From assembly GCA_960531495.1 (NCBI GenBank), contig OY482848.1:20735897-20799896 (forward strand): 64,000 bases of DNA. Direction: 5' to 3'. Source of the DNA: Zeus faber (lineage: Eukaryota > Chordata > Actinopteri > Zeiformes > Zeidae). The position numbers and the translations under genes are program-made. Positions 57,171-64,000 of this stretch are shown piece after piece. The stretch's first letter is position 1; every line of letters starts with the position of its first letter. The notes beneath the pieces are model-generated. The model saw only the letters and a program-made list of their open reading frames with translations, was not told where the DNA came from and made no database searches.

Positions 57171-57327
57171 ACTAAATAATACTCAACACAAAGAAATACA
57201 CTATAATATATAATCTACTATAAAGCCGAGAATTACTTTCTAAATATGCAACATACTGTGTAATGACAATTTCTACGAACTTAAGAAAACACATGCAAAT
57301 AGACAAAACACAAGCAAATTACAAAAA

Positions 57328-57499
57328 ACACAACCGCAGTAACAGAAAACACAACTGCAAAACCACAGTACGGATCTCTTCTCCTTGGATTTCGCAGGTA
57401 GGATCAAATTGGAACACAACCGCAGTAACAGAAAACACAACTGCAAAACCACAGTACGGATCTCTTCTCCTTGGATTTCGCAGGTAGGATCAAATTGGA
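57328..57499 (+). repeat. Exact 86-bp tandem duplication
   Basis: Copies at about 57328-57413 and 57414-57499 share ACACAACCGCAGTAACAG through GGTAGGATCAAATTGGA, identical as read. Confidence 0.9.
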
Positions 57500-58520
57500 T
57501 GACGTGCAAATAAGGCGATCAGACAGGCAATTGCCGCCAATTGTGTCCGATAATTCACGGCTCGTTTGCAGGTTAAACTGAGAGGAGGTCCCGGTTGACC
57601 AAGAGGGAGCCAATTAGCTTTTCCTCTTTACCAAAGCACATACTGCTTCCCAGGGAATATCTCCTCCCCCATTTTTATTTCTCTCCCCCTCTCTCTCTCT
57701 CCAGATAGAAATACAATCATGTGTATGTAATACTCTCATTTATCTTCTGTGTTTTTCCACATGCAATCTCTAAGGGAGGAAACGTGATGTATGTGGGTTC
57801 ACTCTCAGCTCACCAATTTCCATGGAGAATAACGTATCTATCTGCATGCTCCTGTTTTACATTTATTTGATACAGACCAATTTCTGCCTGTCAGTCTGTC
57901 TGTCTCTCTTTCTGTCTGTCTGGCTGTCTAACAATGTCTCCATGGACTGACTTTTTTTTTGGTGTTATCAGTACCAGACATTTTTTTTCTAAAATAGCTG
58001 CATCTATTTTTCATTTCCACAACATTTCATCTGTTGAATATTTCAGGCGTTGGGAGAATCACCGATTCACCTTTCAATCTGGTAGGGATTGAGGCGGGGG
58101 GGGGACGGAACAAAGTTGATCCTGGGGGTTTGCCACTGCTTATCCCTGCTTCATCCTGACATTTTAGGCAAGAGGGGAAGAGGAAGAGGATTCTGATATT
58201 GCAAACACGAGCTGGTGTCGTTTTTTAAATATATATTTTATGAATAATTTACTTGCTTAATTATGCATTTCTCAGTTCCAAGAGATGGTAGTTAATTCTT
58301 TCAGGAAAAGTGTTATTGTGCATTTTGGTTATATGATTTGGTTCTATCTTTTTAATTTGTCATGGGGAGATTTATTAGGAGGAATCACTTAATTTCTACC
58401 CTATTCTTTCTATTATCCTCTGGTGTCTGGTATCTAATACTCACTAGTGCAAATAATTTGCAAGTAATTTAGCAGTAAAACAGTTTTGAACATACAAAAG
58501 ACAAGGGAATCCACAAATAC
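57500..58520. other. Non-coding, no gene recognised
   Basis: Mixed sequence with CTGT-rich and poly-T stretches. Confidence 0.5.
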
Positions 58521-58529
58521 CTATATACA

Positions 58530-58583
<54 letters not shown>

Positions 58584-58675
58584 TATATATATAGGTGTAT
58601 ATACATATATATATTGTAGGTATATACATATATATGGGTATATACTGTATATATACTGTATATATATCATCTAGT
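58521..58675. repeat. (TA)n-rich microsatellite
   Basis: TA runs with interspersed CAGTATA and GGTATA words. Confidence 0.9.
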
Positions 58676-58960
58676 ATATAAAAAGATGGGTTTTGGCACA
58701 AACAATTCAAAGAGAGAGAAAAGATAAAAAAGATAAATGAAAAAAAATAGTATATATATATATATATATATATATATTCATATATATGTAAATACAGTAT
58801 ATGTATAGTATATACAGCATATAGTATATATTAAAAAATATATATATATACAGTGTAGATATACTGTGTATATATATATATATATATATTATATATTTTT
58901 TTCCATTTATCTATTTTTCTCTTTCTTTGAATTGTTTGTGCCAAAACCCATCTTTATAAA
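58676..58960. repeat. Long AT-rich inverted repeat
   Basis: The arm at about 58676-58749 contains AAGATGGGTTTTGGCACA then AACAATTCAAAGAGAGAGAA. It is matched in reverse complement at about 58900-58959 (TTTGAATTGTTTGTG then CCAAAACCCATCTTT). The spacer is TA-rich and itself largely self-complementary, so the whole 285 bp could fold into one hairpin. No terminal duplication was identified. Confidence 0.85.
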
Positions 58961-59036
58961 GGTAGCTGGGACACAGGGATTACATTTGAGGTTAATAATC
59001 ATTTCTATGCATAAATGGTAGTGCAATCTTTACAAA

Positions 59037-59038
<2 letters not shown>

Positions 59039-59091
<53 letters not shown>
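59039..59091. repeat. (AT)n microsatellite
   Basis: About 26 pure AT units. Confidence 0.95.
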
Positions 59092-59093
<2 letters not shown>

Positions 59094-59483
59094 GAATGAT
59101 TTCAATGCACAGCATTTGCCTCATTGAATGAAATGTGCAAAAAAAGCCTTCTTCATGACCTTGGGGAAGGCGTCGCCTCTCAAATTAGTGGTTTCTCCGT
59201 CGGAGTGATGGCATGTTAAATGTAATTCACATTTTTCCGAGCTCCTATTACAAGAGCTCGTCTCTAAGCCAATAATGGGCTTTAATCTAGGTGATTATGG
59301 CCATTAGGGCTCATCCTTGTATCTTGTATGCCTACCTCGCCAGGGAGCGTCTCAAGGTGAGAAATGATTGAGTTCAGGCCTCAGTCCTTGGTGACATGTA
59401 ACCCTAGTAAGTGCATCCTGCGTCCTGCCCCTACATGTTTATATTTGCTGTTAAATTACTTCTTTCTCTCTCTCGTTCTCTTC

Positions 59484-59526
<43 letters not shown>

Positions 59527-60759
59527 TCTTCCTCCCTCACCCTCTCAACGCTCTATCTGCATTCCAGCTCTTAAGTGTTTACCAGTCCTTTATGTATAAC
59601 TCTTAAACCATGCTTGATCCCATCCATTTACTGTTTCCATTTACTGTCATGGTCTGACAACCATAAAAGCCGGTTATTGGTTAGTTTTACTGTAGCTTTT
59701 AGCCCAAATTAAAAACATAAACACAACCGTACGACAAGATTGACTAATAGTTCTGCCTCTCATACCTGAGTGAGTGTGGGGATGGCAGTTTTACCTGCTG
59801 CTTGTTAGACCAACCAACGAGCAACAGGTATGCAGCCACTCTGACTCAATCACCTAGATCCAGGTCAGGTGTGGCTGCTCAACCTGACCATCCCCACTCC
59901 ACAATTGGTTTAAGGGAAGTATCATCCTGAAATAGGGGATTTCATGCAGGAAAAAGTATATGCACTCTGGCCATTATACAAGCATGCAGAATAATGAATG
60001 GCATGATTGGATGCTGATTCAAATCACCGTTTTGCAAAAGCATGATTGACATAGTGATGTACCAATCAATGCAAACTGTGTACTTTTTGGGAGGAAACTC
60101 CATTGTTCAAACTGTTCAAAATTATGTTTTCATTTTTTTCACCCTGTCTGTATAGAGATAATTACCAAATAATTAAGAGAGTATTAATTCACCCATTATT
60201 TTAAAAACAGCTTCTTAGTGTCCTATGGTCAGTTTCGAGCCCTGGCTTTATACATTTTTGGTGGTTTGAGCAACTGGCTATAACAAGTAGCAGTAATCCT
60301 CAAAGTTTACATCTCTTATTTGACAATGCTTATATTGTATTATATTTTATGATCTCTTTGTTCATTCAGAGAGTATGTTTTTGTATCAAATGCATTTAGA
60401 ATTATGATTTAATTAATGGAGTTTTCAAAAATGTGTCTGTGTTTGTTTGTCCGTGTGTGGGAGTGTATGCATGTTTGTGTGTGTGTGTTTTGAGCTGTGA
60501 CAATAAACTGTATGCATTGGCTCTAGAAATGTGACAGCAAATCATTTTAGCACTGTGTGTATGTGCGTGTGTGTATGTGTTGGCATGCAGTTCTGAGCAG
60601 TTGTCTGTGTGTGAAGTGCTCACATCAGCGCTCACCTATAGAAAGTGCTTGTGATGCAGAAACAGCAGTGTGAAGAATGACAGGAGGTGAATTACAGAGT
60701 GATTAGAGGTGAATTGTAATTCACTGTCTGTCCATCAAGTACAGGATGAGGCATTGGCA
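59092..60759. other. Non-coding; possible conserved element
   Basis: From about 59100 to 59400 the sequence is non-repetitive and GC-balanced, with words such as CAATAATGGGCTTTAATC, and would be a candidate conserved non-coding element. A (CT)n tract occupies about 59463-59527. The rest shows nothing recognisable. Confidence 0.45.
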
Positions 60760-62352
60760 AACTAATAGGACCGCTACATTGACACTCACAAACAAACAGG
60801 ACTGGGACATTGACAATGGCAAACAAACAGGACCGGGACATTCGTAAACTAACATGACAGGGACATTAACATTGGCAAACTAACAGGGTCGGGACATTGA
60901 CACTGGCAAACTAACAGGAGCGGGACATTGACAGCGGCCAACTTACATGACCGGGTCATTGACATTAGCAAACGAACAGGACTGGGACGTTTACACAGTC
61001 AAACTTACAGGACTGGGCCATTGGTAAACTAACAGGACTGGAACATTTACACTGGAAAACTAACACGACCGGGACATTCGTAAACTAACATGACTGGGAC
61101 ATTGACACTGGCAAACTAACAGGACCAGGACATTGGTTAACTAACAGGACTGGGACATTGGGAATGGCAAAGGAACAGGACTTGGACAATGGCAAACTTA
61201 TATGACTGGGACATGGACACCGGCAGACTAACAGAACCAGGACATTGGTAAACTTACAGGACTGGGACATTCACACTGGCAAAGTAAAAGGTTGACACTG
61301 GTTAACTAACAGGACTGGGACAGTGACACTGGTAAACTAACAGGACCGGGACATTGGTATATTTACAGTACTGGGACATTAACACTGGCAAACTAACAGA
61401 ACTGAGACTTTGGTAAGCTAACAGAACTGGGACGTTGAGACTGGCAAACTAACAAAACCGGGACATTGACACTGGTAAATTAACATGACCGGGACACTGA
61501 CACTGGCAAACCTACAGGACTGGAACACTGACACTGGCAAACTAACGGGACAGGGACCTTGACACTGACAATCTAATAGGACCGGAACATTTGTAAACGA
61601 ATAGGACTGGGACGTTGAGACAGTCAAACTTACAGGACTGGGCCATTGGTAAACTAACAGCACTGGAACATTTACACTGGCAAACTAACAGGACTGGGAC
61701 ATTCGTAAACTAACATGACTGGGACATTGACATTGGCAAACTAACAAGGTCGGGACATTGGTTAACCAACAGGACTGGGACATTGAGAATGGAAAAGTAA
61801 GAGGACCGGGACATTGGTAAACTTATATGACTGGGACATTGACACCAGCAAACAAACCGAACCGGGACATTGGTAAACTTACAGGACTAGGACATTGACA
61901 TTGGCAAAGTAACAGGACCGGGACATTGACAGTGGTAAACTAACAGGACCTCGACATTGGTAAATTTACATGACTGGGACATTGACATTGGCAAACTAAC
62001 AAGGTCGGGACATTGGTTAACCAACAGGACTGGGACATTGGGAATGGAAAAGTAAGAGGACCGGGACATTGGTAAACTTATATGACTGGGACATTGACAC
62101 CAGCAAACAAACCGAACCGGGACATTGGTAAACTTACAGGACTGGGACATTGACATTGGCAAAGGAACAGGACCGGGACATTGACAGTGGCAAACTAACA
62201 GGACCTCGACATTGGTAAATTTACAGGACTGGGACATTAACACTGGCAAACTTACAGGAGAGGGACATTGGTAAACTAACAGGACCGGGACATTGACACT
62301 GGCAAACTAACAGGACTGGGAGATTAACACTGGCAAACTAACAGGACTGAGA
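60760..62352 (+). repeat. 1.6-kb minisatellite, 31/25-bp units, 255-bp higher-order repeat
   Basis: Long unit: CAAACTAACAGGACTGGGAC then ATTGACACTGG (31 bp). Short unit: GTAAACTAACAGGACCGGGA then CATTG (25 bp), which lacks the GACACTGGC part. Long and short units are mixed. A block starting CTAACAAGGTCGGGACATT occurs at 61741 and again 255 bp later at 61996, with nearly identical following units to about 62230. Open frames here arise from the repeat and are not genes. Confidence 0.93.
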
Positions 62353-62896
62353 CATGTATGGATAAGCAAAAACACACATACACAAACATAAGATGAAAGA
62401 AAATTCTGTCCTGCCTTGCGAGAGTGTACTAGAGGTGTTCTGACAAGTGTCCAGTTATCGAATAGTGAGCTGGACAAACTCAAATGGGGCTTTGGCTTCG
62501 CAAAAGGATTTTATGAACCGTAATGCTGGGGGGCTCAAGGAAACTCCGCAGGACTATTCGATTTCCGACTCAACCATCATTCTGGGGGAATTTGGCTCCC
62601 ATTTACAGGCAGCCCTTACTAACTTTAATTTTTGAAGTATTTCACTTGTTTTAAGTCTGAGCAAGGCTACGCTTAAGGCCGAGACATGGTTCAGCGTTAA
62701 CTAGGGTATTCCCATGGCGGTGTGTAGTTCTGCAACGCTGACTGCAGAAGCCACCAGAAGCCTGCTGGAATATTAATAGCATTATTGGCATTATTACTAT
62801 TTTTGCAAATCGTATTGTTTTATCCACATTTCAGCGCTACTCATCCCAGTTTTCAAGCCACACCAAAATATTTATAAAAAAAAATTATATACATAC

Positions 62897-62940
<44 letters not shown>

Positions 62941-63079
62941 TAAATATGTACAAGGTGTCCTATGTAAGGTCCAAAAGTAGCTGTTTTGACTTGCGACCAT
63001 AAATTGGCTTTTAGTCAACAGTTTTTACAAATTAAAGAGAGACCTACAACGTACTGCTACATGTATGGTCACTTGGCAC
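62353..63079. other. Non-coding, (TA)n microsatellite
   Basis: No gene is recognised. A (TA)n run lies at about 62899-62934. Confidence 0.5.
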
Positions 63080-64000
63080 GTAAGAGTACAAGGGGGTAGA
63101 CATCAGGTTCCACAGGCCTCCACGGGATTTTCTCCCTTTGAGCTCCTTTTTGGCAGGAGACCCAGGGCATGCTCGACCTAATTAAAGAAAACTTGGAGGA
63201 GTTTAGCAACAGTAAGAACGTTATACAGTACGTTATGGACCTGAGAGCACAACTACATGTGCTGGGACAGCATCCGAGGGGAATGTGCTCCAGGCCCAGG
63301 AACAGCAGTGCCACGTATATGACAGAGCGGCCCAACTCAGACAGTTTGCACCAGGAGACAGGGTGTTAGTGTTGCTCCCTACGTCCAGCTCGAAATTACT
63401 AGCCCAAGTGACAAGGGCCCTTCTTGGTCACACGGCAGGTGCGGGAGGTCGATTATGAGGTTGCACGGTCAGACAGGTGCGGGGCGATGCAGATCTATCG
63501 CCTGAACATCCTGAAGCAGTGGAAGGAGGCAGCGTCCATGTGTCTGGCCACCATGATGATCGAGGGGAATTGGTTTGGGCCGGAGGTTCCAAAAATGACC
63601 ATTTCCACCTCGACCCTTTCCAGTAACCATCTCTTACTGGGCCATAGCACGGATGTGGCCATGATACAATGCCAGTTTTCTGCCGACTTCTCCCCTCTGC
63701 TGGGCTTCACGTTCCTCATACACCACCATGTGGAGACCTCCCCAGGATTGAATCGCCTCCCTGAATATAAACGCAAAGTCGTGCAGGCAGAATTGAAGGC
63801 TGAACATGGGGGGATAGAGGAGTTTTTAAGTGACTGGTGTAGTCCCATTGTGCTGGTAGGTAAGCCAGATGGGTCGGTCTGCTTCTGTGAAGCCTAGCGA
63901 TAGGTGAACATGGTGTTAAAGTTCAATGTGTACCCCATGTCTCGGGTCTACAAACTCCTTGACCAGTTAGGCAAGGCTCGGTTTTTTTATGACACTGGAT
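63080..64000 (+). pseudogene. Ty3/Gypsy pol fragment, integrase before RT (Gmr1-like order)
   Basis: From about 63105 the frame reads VPQASTGFSPFELLFGRRPR, a well-known segment at the end of the Ty3/Gypsy integrase core. After a one-base shift comes MLDLIKENLEEFSNSKNVIQ. A chromodomain-less integrase tail follows (LPTSSSKLLAQVTR, then REVDYEVARSDR and QIYRLNILKQWKEA). Then comes LIHHHVETSPG and RLPEYKRKVVQAELKAEHGG with SDWCSPIVLVGKPDGSV, the start of a Gypsy RT (about 63720-63890), followed in other frames by a KLLDQLGKARFF-type segment to the window edge. Integrase thus precedes RT. In standard Ty3/Gypsy the order is reversed; Gmr1-like fish elements have this order. Several stops and shifts make it a relic. 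It runs past the window end. Confidence 0.82.

Noticed and set aside
61887..62249. Cys/Pro/Ser-rich 120-codon minus-strand protein
   Set aside because: It is the complement of the minisatellite; the reading stays open only because the 31- and 25-bp steps happen to compensate.
60760..62352. CRISPR-like array or repeat protein
   Set aside because: Units are contiguous, diverged and of two lengths without unique spacers. The genome is eukaryotic, and the 31- and 25-bp periods shift frame.

Overview
The window looks like gene-poor, repeat-dense DNA from a ray-finned (teleost) fish. The reasons are long CA/GT, TA and tetranucleotide microsatellites, a V-SINE-type tRNA-derived SINE, L2, Rex1-like, RTE and Tx1/L1-type LINEs, Tc1/mariner and hAT transposons, and retrovirus-like remnants of fish type. 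I see no bacterial operon, no rRNA, no functional tRNA gene and no confident single-copy host exon. Nearly every coding signal is a decayed mobile element. Family names come from recalled hallmark motifs, not from a search.

Layout. 1-6.1 kb: AT-rich non-coding DNA, microsatellites and a 5'-truncated L1-type 3' end (2589-3292). 6.1-10.04 kb: a decayed hAT transposon with a Tc1 element nested in its 3' part. 10-17.4 kb: non-coding DNA and simple repeats. 17.4-18.7 kb: a 22-bp minisatellite mixed with two copies of a LINE segment. 19.45-19.9 kb and 30.7-32.7 kb: an unusual array of alternating inverted units. 20.6-25.6 kb: a minus-strand endogenous retrovirus (integrase remnant on the right, env TM remnant on the left) split by an L2 LINE, whose 3' tail is split in turn by a V-SINE. 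25.7-30.1 kb: a nearly full-length L1/Tx1-type LINE carrying a second V-SINE, a short Rex1-derived element and an exact 116-bp tandem duplication.

32.9-34.8 kb: a minisatellite, then a retroviral leader-like segment with four related stem-loops that keep a common internal loop, then gag, broken by a minus-strand L1 whose poly(A) end lies at 34780. 37.2-39.4 kb: a minus-strand, intron-containing, decayed gene of a multicopy fish family (DUF7869-like, probably transposon-derived). 39.9-40.9 kb and 43.9-46.2 kb: two Rex1-like LINEs, with a mariner element lacking its catalytic core between them. 46-63 kb: mostly non-coding, with a perfect 19-bp hairpin, exact two-copy tandem duplications, a 313-bp TA-flanked MITE, an RTE insertion with a 16-bp target duplication, a long AT-rich inverted repeat and a 1.6-kb minisatellite with a 255-bp higher-order repeat. 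63.1-64 kb: a Ty3/Gypsy pol fragment in which integrase comes before reverse transcriptase, the Gmr1-type order.

The elements do not form a pathway. They record nested insertions: Tc1 in hAT, V-SINE in L2 in ERV, V-SINE and a Rex1 derivative in L1, L1 in ERV, and a MITE beside a SINE. The most novel candidate is the covarying stem-loop array at 33.28-33.56 kb, followed by the alternating inverted-repeat array.
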